Assembly (NCBI GenBank): GCA_964650975.1
Contig: CAZYWA010000048.1
Location: 1 to 24,079 of the forward strand
Direction: 5' to 3'
DNA from: CAZYWA01 sp964650975 [NCBI: uncultured bacterium]
GTDB taxonomy: Bacteria > JADJOY01
DNA length: 24,079 nucleotides
Positions within the stretch are counted from its first letter, which is position 1, and the number at the start of each line of letters is the position of its first letter. A model generated the notes under the pieces. The model had not been told where the DNA came from. It ran no database searches and was given only the letters and a program-made list of their open reading frames with translations. The position numbers were made by a program, and so were the translations under genes. This document shows positions 7,814-17,171 of this stretch, one piece after another.

Positions 7814-8979
7814 ATGGGATCGGCCGGGCTGCGCCACTCCAACGCATGGCTCTACGGCGCCGGGCTCGCGGCGCTGGGAGCGGTCGCGGCCGCCAGCTAC
7901 CGGGAATGGCTCGGCGCGGCGGCGGCCGCCGCCGGAGCGGGCGCCACGCTCGCGGCGCACACCGTCCTGCGCGAGGCACGGCTCCGGGTGGGCGGACTCG
8001 AGGCCGAAGCCGAGCGGCTGCGCATCGAGGCAGCGGGCCGCGAGGCTGCATCGTCCGAGCGAGAGAGCCGCGCGCTCGCCGTCGAGGATCGCGCCCGGGC
8101 GGTCGAGGCGCGGAAGGCCGAGGTGGATCGCGCCATCGACGAGGTCTCGCGCATCCAGCGCCAGGTGGTGCAGTCGGAGAAGCTCGCGTCGCTGGGCCGC
8201 ATGGCCGCGGGCGTGGCGCACGAGTTCAACAACCCGGCGCAGCACCTGATCGTGAACCTGCCCTACCTGCGTCGCGGGATCGATCGCTTGCGTCGCGTGC
8301 TCGATGTGGCGCTCGTGTCACCTCCCGCCGACCCGGCGCAGGCGGCCAAACTGCAACGCGCCGTCGACGAGGCCAAGCTCGCCCGCACCAACGCCGACCT
8401 CGACGAGATCCTCGAAGGCCTCGAGGAGGGCGCGACCCGGATCGGCGAGCTGGTGCGCGATCTCACCACGTTCTCACGGCTCGATACCGCGGACGTGAAA
8501 GAGGTCGACATCCACGAAGGCCTCGACGCCACGCTCCGGCTGCTCGGCTATCGCTTCAAGGACCGGATCGAGATCCATCGCGACTACCAGAAGCTCCCTG
8601 CTCTTCGCTGCCACGCGGGGCAGATCAACCACGTGCTCATGAACGTGCTCTCGAACGCCGCCGACGCGATCTCCGGCAAGGGAAACCTGTGGGTCAAGAC
8701 CGAGCCCGCCGGCCGGGACCGGGTGCGGATCCGCATCACCGACGACGGCAGCGGCATGAGCGCCGAGACCCTCGCGAAGGTCTTCGACCCGTTCTTCACC
8801 ACCAAGGAACCGGGCCAAGGGACCGGCCTGGGGCTTGCTACGAGCTACGACATCGTGAATCGACACGGAGGAAGCATCTCGGCCAAGAGCGATCCCGGCA
8901 TCGGCACCGTCTTCACCGTGGAGCTGCCACTCGTCCCGCCGTTTCTCGAAACCGCCGGTAATACCGGGAGTTCCGGTAC

Positions 8980-8983
<4 letters not shown>
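7814..8983 (+). CDS. Membrane-anchored sensor histidine kinase (NtrB-like)
   Basis: A 389-residue kinase. Two short hydrophobic segments at about residues 11-28 and 33-50 make an N-terminal membrane hairpin with almost no periplasmic loop. A charged coiled coil (55-120) follows. The HisKA domain contains [13 protein letters not shown] with H136. The ATPase domain has the N-box around N277/N281, G1 DDGSGM (310-315), F-box PFFTTK (326-331) and G2 GQGTGLGL (334-341), so it is catalytically complete. With no sensor domain outside the membrane, the signal is probably membrane-borne, cytoplasmic or supplied by a partner. ATG 7814 is chosen; GTG 7787 is an alternative. The stop overlaps the next start (ATGA), tying the kinase to the sigma-54 response regulator that follows, its expected phosphoacceptor. 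Confidence 0.92.
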
Positions 8984-10472
<1,489 letters not shown>

Positions 10473-10476
<4 letters not shown>

Positions 10477-11696
10477 CGAGCGCACCCGATCCAGGTCCGC
10501 GGCCGCGATTGACACTGCTCGGCCTCTCCCCCGCCTTCGCCGAGCGCATCGAGCGCGACCTGAACGCGGCGCAGGTGCCGGCCGAGGTGCGCGCCATCGC
10601 CCATCCGAGCGGCGATTTCGCGGTGCTCGCGGATGCCGATCTGGTGCTGGTCGATCCCAAGAGTGGCAGCCTTCCCACCGCCGACCTGCTGGCGCGCATT
10701 CGCGGCAGCGCGCCGGGCGCGGCGCTCGCGGTGCTCACTCGCCACGCCGACGGCGACGACCTCTACCAGGTGGTGCGCGTGGGCGGCATCGAGCGTTACT
10801 GGCTCGAGCCATGGTCGCCGGTGCACGCGGTCGAGCTGGCCGGCTTGCTGAGCGAGATCGACGACAGGCGCCAGCGCGGGCGTCGCGAGCGCGAGATCGA
10901 GGAAACCTGCGCGCGGCTCGCGGAAGCCAACCAGGCGCTGCGCGCCGCGCGCGACTCGAGGCTCGACTGGTCGTGGTTTCCGCAGTCGAGCACGGCCATG
11001 GCGACGTGCGTCGCCGGTGCGCGGCGGCTCGCCGCGAGCGGCGCCGACCTGTGCTTGGTCGGCGAGCCGGGGAGCGGCCGCACCACGCTCGCGAGCGCGA
11101 TCCACGCCAACGGGCCGTGCGCCGCGGAGCCTCTGGTGAGATTGCCCGCGTCGCTCCTGCCGCGGCGGCCGTCGGGCGCCGCGGACATGCGCGGCTTCGA
11201 GCTCGAGAGCGCGCTGCGCATCGCCGCGAAATGGGAAGCGGCCGGCAACGGGACGCTCTTCGTCGGCGACATCGAGGATCTCGACGAGGCGGCACAGGCG
11301 GTGCTCGCCGGGCTGGTCGCGGGGAACCTCACTCCGTCGCGTGCCCGGCCGCGGCTCATCGCCAGCGCCTCCGCGGAGCCCGCGGTGCTCGAGGCGGAAG
11401 GCTCGCTGCATCCCAAGCTCGCGGAGCGACTGAGCTCGTCGGTGCTCCGCGTGCCGAGCCTGTGCCTCCGCCGCGACGATCTCGCCGCGCTCGCCGCGCA
11501 GCTGCTCGGCGATTGGGCCGAACGGCTGGGGCGCCCGGCGCCCGCCCTCGCGGCTGCCGCACTGGACCAGCTCGGGGCGCTTTCGCTCGACGGCAACATC
11601 CCGGAGCTTCGCGAGGTTCTCGAGGAGGCCGCGGCCCTGGCGACCACCCCACGGATCGAGCGAATTCCGCGCGCCTCGATTGGGAATTCCCGGTAG
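10473..11696 (+). CDS. Degenerate NtrC-like protein (pseudo-enhancer-binding protein, no GAFTGA, no HTH)
   Basis: A 407-residue protein laid out like its neighbour but stripped of function. The receiver-like domain (about 10-125) keeps an Asp at D61 (LVLVDP) but lacks the acidic pair (LTLLGLSP) and the strand-5 Lys (YWLEPW). The AAA-like domain (165-390) has a Walker A with Arg for Lys (GEPGSGRT, R203), a Walker B lacking the DE pair (TLFVGDIED), no GAFTGA loop, and a recognisable NIPELR in the sensor II region. It ends there, without a Fis-type helix-turn-helix. It should not hydrolyse ATP, touch sigma-54 or bind DNA by the usual means. The GTG start overlaps the activator stop (GTGA), so the two are likely made in step. 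The frame is clean, so it is probably a selected regulatory partner rather than decay. That role is inference. Confidence 0.82.
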
Positions 11697-11711
11697 ATCG
11701 GGATCGAGCGC

Positions 11712-11920
11712 GATCGGAGGGACGCGGTCCCTCGCGTCCGCAGCGATGGATTGCGATGTGACACTTCGGCTGCGAGGGACCGCGGCCCTCCAGGGCGGGA
11801 ATCGAGAGCAAGGGCCGTGGGGAGGGACGCGTTCCTCCGGTCCGCGGCGCTGGATCGGGTTTGGGCGCAACGACAGCGAGGGATTGCAACCCTCCAGCCG
11901 AAGGCCATCCGGGCCAGCTA
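11712..11920 (+). repeat. Two tandem ~104-bp units, each with two hairpins
   Basis: Unit 1 carries hairpin 1 at 11717-11733 (GAGGGAC, loop GCG, GTCCCTC) and hairpin 2 at 11774-11790 (GAGGG...CCCTC). Unit 2 repeats them at 11821-11838 and 11878-11894, an offset of about 104 bases for both. Shared flanks include GTCCGC after hairpin 1 and CCTCCAG after hairpin 2. The units are diverged, but the arms stay complementary. An inverted relative lies at 15197-15252. The array begins just after the pseudo-activator stop codon, so it may act as terminator or RNA stabiliser for the upstream operon. Structure is seen; function is inferred. Confidence 0.75.
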
Positions 11921-11964
11921 GGAAAAGCCCGAGTCCGCCGGGCCGTTGACGGTCGGGTTCGAGG

Positions 11965-12054
11965 CGCTGACGTCCGGGTGGTTTCGCCGGCGCTCACCAT
12001 CGTCTCGGATCGTCAGCGGGCGCGGCGACCCCCGAATCGCGTCGCGTGGTGAGC
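11965..12054. promoter_or_regulatory. Interleaved inverted repeats, candidate activator-binding (UAS) region
   Basis: Two 8-bp inverted repeats interleave here: CGCTGACG (11965-11972) with CGTCAGCG (12011-12018), and GCTCACCA (11992-11999) with TGGTGAGC (12047-12054). They lie about 70-160 bases before the predicted +1 of the sigma-54 promoter, the usual distance for enhancer-binding protein sites. Neither is a compact palindrome, so this is a candidate only. Confidence 0.3.
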
Positions 12055-12099
12055 TTCGCGGCGCATTGACAATTCCCGGAAAATCTCGGCCCAAGACCG

Positions 12100-12115
12100 T
12101 GGCACGGCGGTTGCT
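12100..12115 (+). promoter_or_regulatory. Sigma-54 (RpoN) -24/-12 promoter
   Basis: TGGCACGGCGGTTGCT matches the sigma-54 consensus TGGCACG-N4-TTGCW at every fixed position, with correct spacing between the GG (12101-12102) and GC (12113-12114) elements. Transcription would begin near 12126. It sits 403 bases after an operon encoding a sigma-54 activator and faces the lipoprotein-pseudokinase-TPR operon. A start there would exclude the ATG at 12122 and favour the one at 12152. A lone TTGACA at 12066-12071 has no matching -10 box. Confidence 0.82.
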
Positions 12116-12151
12116 CGACGGATGACCACGTTCCGACACCGACCCGCGATC

Positions 12152-12598
12152 ATGCTCATTTCCCGGCACTTGCCCGCTCTTCTGGTGATGTCCGCGTGTG
12201 CGGCCGGCTTGGGTTGCGCCGCCCACCATCTCGAGCCGAGGCTCACCGACGTGGCGTTCTCGGCGCAGCCGGTGCGGCCGCTCGAGGCGCCGCAGGTGCG
12301 CGCCACCCGCTTCGCGGTTGGCGACGACGCGGTCTCGTTGTGGCTCGAATTCGCGGACGTGCTCGACACCCACACGCTGCGGGTGCGCTGGCACGATCCG
12401 CTGGGCCGCGTGAGCGGCGATACCGGCCCGATCGCCCTCAACACCGAAGGCGGCTACCGCCCACGCGCGGGCGTGGTGGCGCGGCTACCGCTCAGCGGCG
12501 CGCCCGCGTCGCTCTTGCCCGGCACCTGGACCGCGGAAGTGTTGTGGGACGATCGGCCGCTGGTGGGACGCAGCTTCGAGATCGAGGCCGCACCATGA
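12152..12598 (+). CDS. Small predicted lipoprotein, first gene of a sigma-54-driven operon
   Basis: A 148-residue protein with a lipoprotein-type signal: MLISRH, a hydrophobic run, then AAGLGC with the lipidated Cys at position 22. The lipobox is imperfect at -3 (Gly), but GLGC is tolerated in related bacteria. The mature domain is mostly beta (SLWLEFADVLDTHTLRVRWHDPLGRV, then LLPGTWTAEVLWDDRPLVGRSFEI), like the small beta-sandwich proteins that present a ligand face in the periplasm. I do not recognise the family. An upstream in-frame ATG at 12122 is disfavoured because the predicted sigma-54 transcript starts near 12126. No clear ribosome site precedes either ATG. Its stop overlaps the next start (ATGA). 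It may sense or anchor something for the membrane pseudokinase that follows; that is inference. Confidence 0.75.
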   Translation: MLISRHLPALLVMSACAAGLGCAAHHLEPRLTDVAFSAQPVRPLEAPQVRATRFAVGDDAVSLWLEFADVLDTHTLRVRWHDPLGRVSGDTGPIALNTEGGYRPRAGVVARLPLSGAPASLLPGTWTAEVLWDDRPLVGRSFEIEAAP

Positions 12599-14175
12599 GC
12601 CCGACCTATCCGTTCGAGGCATGGCTCGCGGACCAGGGACGCGCCACGCCCGCCGAAGCGGCCTCGGTGGTGGCGGCGCTCGCGACCCAGCTCGACGCCG
12701 CGCGCTCCGTCGGCCTCGTGCCGGGAACCGCGATTCCTCGCTGGGTGCGCATCGATCCGTCGGGAGCGCCGGTGCTCGACGTGTGGAGCGCGTCGCAGCG
12801 CAAGGCACCGGCCGACGATCTGGGCGCAACGCGCGGCCGCTTCGGACCGCCGCCCGGCGAGGCGGCGGACGAGCGCTCGGACGTTTACGCGCTCGGCATC
12901 GTGCTCTACCACTTGCTCGCGGGACGCTATCCGTTCGGCGGCTCGAATCCGGTGGAGTGGGCGCTCGCACACCGCCACGAGCAGCCGGCGGCGCCGTCGT
13001 GCGTCGCGGCGGGCGTTCCCGAGCCGCTCGATGCGCTCACCATCGCGTGCCTCGCCAAGGATCCGTCGGCGCGGCCGGCGACGCTCGCGATGCTGGCCGA
13101 TCGCTTGACCGGCAAGCTTCCCGAGGAGCTGATCACACCGAGGCCGCCGGCGCCGCGGGCGGCCGCGTTGCCGTCGGAGCGGGCGCCCGAGGCGCGACCG
13201 GTCGAGCGCGCGGCGGGTGAGATCGACGAGCGCGCTCCGCGCGGCGCGCGGCCGCTGTGGGTGGCTCTGGCCGTGGCGGGAATCGCCGGCGCCGGTGTGG
13301 TCGGCTGGAAGCTCGCCGCATCGTCTCCGGCGCGGCCCGGCTTCGAGATCCACGCTTCGCCGTCCGCGGCGGTGAACGCAACGCCGCGGATCGCGAGCAA
13401 CGCGGCGCCGCCGAGCGACGCCGCACCGCGCGATGCGTCGCCGGTGGTGCAGCCGAGCGCATCACCGTCGGCGCCCGTAGCACCTGCGTCAGCCGCGGTG
13501 GCCGCGCCGCCGGCACGGCCCGCGACGCGCGGCGCAACCTCCGTCGAGACCGAGCGCCGCAAGCCACGCGAAGTCCGAACGCCGCCGGCGCCGGAAACGG
13601 CGCCCGCTCCAGCGCCGGTGCTGGCAAGCGCGAGCCTCGACTCGAGCGCCGACGTGACCCGGTTGCTGGGCGAGGGCGACGTGCTGCTGCGCCAGAAGAA
13701 GTACCTGGGCGGCACCGAGCCCGGAGCGCTCGATCGCTATCGCGCGGCGCTCGCTCTCGCGCCCGGCAATCGCGAGGCGCAGCAAAAGGTCGAGCTGATC
13801 CGGGGAACGTACCTGGCGCTCTCGCGAGAGCGAGGCGAAAAGGGCGATTTCGACGCCGCCAGCCGTTACCTGAGTGGCCTCGAGCACGCGTTTCCCGGCG
13901 ACGCCGAGATCGAGCGCGAGCTGCTCGCGGTCGACGCCGAGCGAGCCGCCGCGAGCCGCACCGGCGAGCTCGCGATCGACGTCCACCCGTGGGGCAACGT
14001 GTTCATCGACGGCCGGCTGCAGGACCAGACGCCCATGCCGCCGGTCAAGCTCGAAGCGGGTACCCACAAGATCGAGGTCGAGGGCGAGCACGGCTTGCGC
14101 CAGGTGCGCCAGGTGGTGGTGCGCGGCGGCGAAAGCCAGCGGCTCTCGATCGACCTGGTTCGAACCGATGGCTGA
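12595..14175 (+). CDS. Membrane pseudokinase fragment fold with TPR-like and PEGA domains
   Basis: A 526-residue protein. Residues 15-172 align by eye with the C-lobe of Hanks-type Ser/Thr kinases, best seen in EAADERSDVYALGIVLYHLLAGRYPF and CLAKDPSARPATLAML. The N-lobe is missing: no glycine loop and no ATP-binding Lys. The catalytic HRD-K-N segment is replaced by LVPGTAIPRWVRI, and DFG by DVW. It cannot be an ordinary kinase. One transmembrane helix follows (222-240), then an Ala/Pro/Ser-rich linker of about 100 residues, a helical TPR-like stretch (352-450), and a PEGA domain (457-522; IDVHPWGNVFIDGRLQ). The PEGA side should lie in the periplasm. The ATG overlaps the lipoprotein stop (ATGA), and the 3' end overlaps the next gene by 8 bases. 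It may be a scaffold reading a signal across the inner membrane. Confidence 0.85.
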   Translation: MSPTYPFEAWLADQGRATPAEAASVVAALATQLDAARSVGLVPGTAIPRWVRIDPSGAPVLDVWSASQRKAPADDLGATRGRFGPPPGEAADERSDVYALGIVLYHLLAGRYPFGGSNPVEWALAHRHEQPAAPSCVAAGVPEPLDALTIACLAKDPSARPATLAMLADRLTGKLPEELITPRPPAPRAAALPSERAPEARPVERAAGEIDERAPRGARPLWVALAVAGIAGAGVVGWKLAASSPARPGFEIHASPSAAVNATPRIASNAAPPSDAAPRDASPVVQPSASPSAPVAPASAAVAAPPARPATRGATSVETERRKPREVRTPPAPETAPAPAPVLASASLDSSADVTRLLGEGDVLLRQKKYLGGTEPGALDRYRAALALAPGNREAQQKVELIRGTYLALSRERGEKGDFDAASRYLSGLEHAFPGDAEIERELLAVDAERAAASRTGELAIDVHPWGNVFIDGRLQDQTPMPPVKLEAGTHKIEVEGEHGLRQVRQVVVRGGESQRLSIDLVRTDG

Positions 14176-15154
14176 GACGATGGTGATGGCGAGCGCGCGC
14201 TGGCGGCCGCTCGCCGGTATCGCGGCGCTGGCACTTTCGCTCGGTGTGGCGCGCGGCGCCGGTGCCGCGCCGATGCCGGTCGACGATCCGGAGGTGGTGG
14301 CCGGAATCGATGCGCTGCGCGCGGGCGACACCGCGCACGCTCGCGACATCCTGGAGCTCGCGGCGCCGCGGCTGGGCTCGGCCTGCGACGCCGCGCGATC
14401 GAGCCTCGACGGCGACGATCCGCGCCTGGTGAGCGCTTGCCACACCGCCGCACTGGCGTCGGCTCATCTGGGAGTGGCGCGCGGCCTGGCCGGCGACGGT
14501 GCCGCGGCGCACCAGGCTTTCGCGCACGCGGTCGCGGTCGAGCCCGAGGTGCTGCCCGCCGCGGCGGTCACTCCGCCCAAGATCCGCCGGATCTTCGAGG
14601 CCGCGCGCCAGGCGGCGCTGGGCCACGATCACGCGAGCGAGCCCGGCACGATCGCTGGGCTCGAGCACCGGCCGCCGCTGGTCGCGGTGCGCGGCGAGAG
14701 CGTGCCGCTCGACCTGCGCGCGGGCGGCGAGTGGAGGAACGCCGGCACCGTGGACGTGGTGTACGCGATCGACCGGCTCGATCGAGGCGTGACGCGCGCA
14801 CCGATGCACCGCGATCGCGCGCTCTACTCGGCCGAGATTCCCGCCGGCGCCCTGCTGGGAGCGCAGATCGTCCATTACCGGCTCGACGCCGTCGACGGCG
14901 CCGGCCGGGTTCACAAGAGCCGCTGGTATCCGCTGCACGTGCTCGATTCGCTGAGCGAGCTGCCGAAGCACGCGCTCCCCGCGCTCGCCGACGAGATCGA
15001 CGGCCCGGCGCTCGAGGCCGCGAAACGGCTCGGCGTCACCACCGACCTGGCGGCCGCGACGGCGCTCCCCTCGAGCGCGAGCACGGCGGCGGCACGACCG
15101 GAATCGCCGGATTCGAGCGTCGCCCGCGACGTCGCCGCGGCGATCTTTCGCTGA
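14168..15154 (+). CDS. Exported TPR-like/beta-sandwich protein of unknown function
   Basis: A 328-residue secreted protein. A signal peptide spans about residues 1-34 (RWRPLAGIAALALSLGVARGAGA before A/P). The mature N-terminal half is helical and TPR-like (AGIDALRAGDTAHARDILE, then ASAHLGVARGLAGDGAAAHQAFAHAVAVEP), ending with TPPKIRRIFEAARQ. The second half is a beta-sandwich (PLVAVRGESVPLDLRAGG to HYRLDAVDGAGRV) of a kind common in myxobacterial TPR proteins. Cys73 and Cys91 could form a disulfide. The C-terminal 60 residues are low-complexity Ala/Ser/Pro. The ATG at 14168 overlaps the pseudokinase gene; ATG 14180 would also give a good signal peptide. It is the last gene of the operon, and its periplasmic TPR region could bind the PEGA/TPR part of the pseudokinase. 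That interaction is a guess. Confidence 0.82.
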   Translation: MAETMVMASARWRPLAGIAALALSLGVARGAGAAPMPVDDPEVVAGIDALRAGDTAHARDILELAAPRLGSACDAARSSLDGDDPRLVSACHTAALASAHLGVARGLAGDGAAAHQAFAHAVAVEPEVLPAAAVTPPKIRRIFEAARQAALGHDHASEPGTIAGLEHRPPLVAVRGESVPLDLRAGGEWRNAGTVDVVYAIDRLDRGVTRAPMHRDRALYSAEIPAGALLGAQIVHYRLDAVDGAGRVHKSRWYPLHVLDSLSELPKHALPALADEIDGPALEAAKRLGVTTDLAAATALPSSASTAAARPESPDSSVARDVAAAIFR

Positions 15155-15189
15155 ACGTCAGCGGGCGATGATCCCGAGGTACCGCGCGT

Positions 15190-15262
15190 CGGACGCGAGG
15201 GACCGCGTCCCTCCGAACGACAGCGACGGCAGTCGGAGGGCTGCGGTCCCTCGCAGCCGCAG
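15190..15262 (-). repeat. Inverted copy of the two-hairpin intergenic repeat
   Basis: Hairpins at 15197-15213 (GAGGGAC, CGC, GTCCCTC) and 15236-15252 (GAGGG...CCCTC) are, on the minus strand, the same hairpin types 2 and 1 as at 11717-11894. The flanking GCGTCC and CGGCTGC match as well. The element lies in the 222-base gap between two convergent genes. Confidence 0.7.
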
Positions 15263-15302
15263 CGGATGATCGCGGCCAATCGAGCAGTAACGGATGCCGC
15301 TT

Positions 15303-15332
15303 GGCTGGCCACCGGTCCTTCGGTGGCCAGCC
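15303..15332. terminator. Strong convergent-gene hairpin, likely bidirectional terminator
   Basis: GGCTGGCCACCG (15303-15314) and CGGTGGCCAGCC (15321-15332) form a perfect 12-bp stem with a six-base GTCCTT loop. It is placed between the rightward TPR operon, ending at 15154, and the leftward Ser/Thr kinase, ending at 15377. No U-run follows, so termination efficiency is uncertain. Confidence 0.55.
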
Positions 15333-15376
15333 CTCGACCGGACACACCCGAGCGAGCTACGTAACCGCGCGCGAGC

Positions 15377-17077
15377 TCACTCCCAGGGACCGCTCTTCGT
15401 GCCGTCGCTCGACAGCGTGAGCGGCGGATCCTGCGATGCGGGCGGGCGCACGCCGGACGCGGAGAGCTCGTACTTCTCGCACAGGCCGTCGCCGTCGCCG
15501 TCGGCGACCGTGATCGTGTACCAGTAGTCGCCGCCCTCGATCGAGAGCTCGAGGTCGGGGACTCGGGTGCCGTCGTCGCCGTAGGTCTTCGAGCCAGGAC
15601 AGGTGCCCTGGCCATCGGTGTACGAGAACGTTCCGCCCGAGAAATGGTGGTCGAGCGCCGCGCCGAGGGCGGTGAGATTCTTGCGGGCCTGGGCTCGCGC
15701 CGCGTCGAGCGGCAATCCAACCGGTGCGCCGGGAAGCATCGTGCCGTAGCCCATGCGGATCAGGGCCGGCCGCAGAAAGACCTGCCAGCCGAGCCCCGCT
15801 CCACCGATTCCCAGCGCCGCGAGCGCCACGATCCACGACCACCGCGACGAGCGCCACCGGCCCGCGCCCGCGGTTGCCGCGTCGGAGCCAGCGCCCGACT
15901 TACCGAGCGACGTGGACACGTGCTGGAGCGAGTGCGCCGCGCCCGCGGCCGGTGCGGCGCCGGTGGCGGAGGCTCCGTCGCCGCGACGCACCCGCGACTC
16001 GGCGGCCGTCGCGAGCGGCGTCGGCCCCTCGAAGAATCGCGTCTCGCCGCGCAGATCGCTCGCGATCTGGCGCGCGTCGGCGTAGCGGTCGTCGCGATTC
16101 TTGGCGAGCGCCTTCAAGATCACCGCTTCCACGTGCGGCGGTAGATCGGGACGCAGCTCGCCGGGCCGCGGCGGGGGCTGGGTCACGTGCAGGAGTGCGG
16201 TTTCGAGCGCGGTGGGCCCCTGGAACGGCACCTTCCCGGTGAACATCTGGAACAGCACGATGCCCAGCGAATAGAGGTCGGTGCGGTGGTCGAGCACCAG
16301 GCCGGGCTTGGGATTCGCTTGCTCGGGCGACAGGTAGACCGGTGTGCCGAGCACCTGTCCGCTCAAGCTGAGCTGCGTCGAATCGATCGCCTTGGCGAGG
16401 CCGAAGTCGAGGATCTTGACCAGCCAGCGGGCGCCCGCCACGTCCGCGTCGAGCACCGCCGAGCCGAAGCGGCTCGCGGGATCGACCAGGAAGAGATTGT
16501 GCGGCTTGATGTCGCGGTGGATGACGCCGCTTGCGTGCGCGAGCGCCAGGCCAGCGCACACCTGGCAGGCCACGTCGATGCCGTCGTCGACGGCGAGCGC
16601 GCCGTGCTCGGCGAGCTGGGTCTTGAGATCGATCCCCTGGAGGTACTCCATCGACAGGTAGAGCACGTCGCCGATCGAGCCCAGGTCGTAGACCTTGAGG
16701 ATGTTGGGGTGGGCCAGCCGGCGCGCGACGCGGATCTCGTGCTTGAAGCGGTCGACGATGGTCTCGTCGCTCGAGATCAGGTGCGGATGGATGACCTTGA
16801 GCGCGACGGTCTCGTCGAGGTCACGGTCGTGCGCCTTGTAGACGGCGCCCATCCCGCCGCGACCGATCTTCTCGATCACCTCGTAGCGCCGCGCGACCGT
16901 GGCGCCAGGGCGGAAGAGCGCCTCCACGTTCTCCGGCGCCGTGCCCTCCGCGTGGCTGCCGAACGTGACCGCGGACGAACCCGCCCCGCGCGCCGACGAG
17001 CCGTGGAGATCGAGCCCGCACGACGAGCAACGCTCGGCCGAGTCGTCGAGGACCGCGTTGCAGTGAGGGCATTCCAT
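15377..17077 (-). CDS. Transmembrane Ser/Thr protein kinase with zinc ribbon and pilin-like extracytoplasmic domain
   Basis: A 566-residue Hanks-type kinase. A zinc ribbon opens the protein (C3, C6, C17, C20). The kinase domain (about 65-345) is complete: glycine loop GRGGMGAVY, ATP lysine K94, HRDIKPHN at 187-194, DFG 224-226 and GTPVYLSPEQ. A Ser/Ala-rich linker leads to one transmembrane helix (414-433). The outer part resembles the globular half of a type IV pilin or pseudopilin: DAARAQARKNLTALGAALDHHF, two Cys (C493, C533), and DGDGDGLCEKYE, a DxDxDG calcium-loop-like motif. This looks like a sensor domain. The ATG puts the ribbon at the very N-terminus. It converges on the pseudokinase operon, so a functional pairing of live and dead kinase is possible but unproven. 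Confidence 0.93.
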   Translation of the reverse strand: MECPHCNAVLDDSAERCSSCGLDLHGSSARGAGSSAVTFGSHAEGTAPENVEALFRPGATVARRYEVIEKIGRGGMGAVYKAHDRDLDETVALKVIHPHLISSDETIVDRFKHEIRVARRLAHPNILKVYDLGSIGDVLYLSMEYLQGIDLKTQLAEHGALAVDDGIDVACQVCAGLALAHASGVIHRDIKPHNLFLVDPASRFGSAVLDADVAGARWLVKILDFGLAKAIDSTQLSLSGQVLGTPVYLSPEQANPKPGLVLDHRTDLYSLGIVLFQMFTGKVPFQGPTALETALLHVTQPPPRPGELRPDLPPHVEAVILKALAKNRDDRYADARQIASDLRGETRFFEGPTPLATAAESRVRRGDGASATGAAPAAGAAHSLQHVSTSLGKSGAGSDAATAGAGRWRSSRWSWIVALAALGIGGAGLGWQVFLRPALIRMGYGTMLPGAPVGLPLDAARAQARKNLTALGAALDHHFSGGTFSYTDGQGTCPGSKTYGDDGTRVPDLELSIEGGDYWYTITVADGDGDGLCEKYELSASGVRPPASQDPPLTLSSDGTKSGPWE

Positions 17078-17171
17078 GGACGTGGCACCGGCGGCCGAAC
17101 CGGGGGAGCGTGATACACCGCATCCCCTTCTCCAAGGCGAACCGCGGCGACGCGGGCCGGCTGAGAGACGT

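Noticed and set aside
5653-8961. 1102-codon rightward open frame across the HWE kinase and into the next gene
   Set aside because: It runs antisense to one well-supported gene and out of frame with another, with Arg/Gly-rich translation and no recognisable motif.
11712-11920. Possible CRISPR array
   Set aside because: Only two units, each about 104 bases and diverged, with internal palindromes of two kinds. No short identical repeat with uniform spacers and no cas gene.
12122-12151. ATG at 12122 as the lipoprotein start
   Set aside because: It lies upstream of the predicted transcription start near 12126. The ATG at 12152 gives a more typical signal peptide.
17082-17098. TGGCAC-type half-site near the Ser/Thr kinase start
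   Set aside because: The -12 position reads GCCGA instead of TTGCW, and it points away from the kinase gene.
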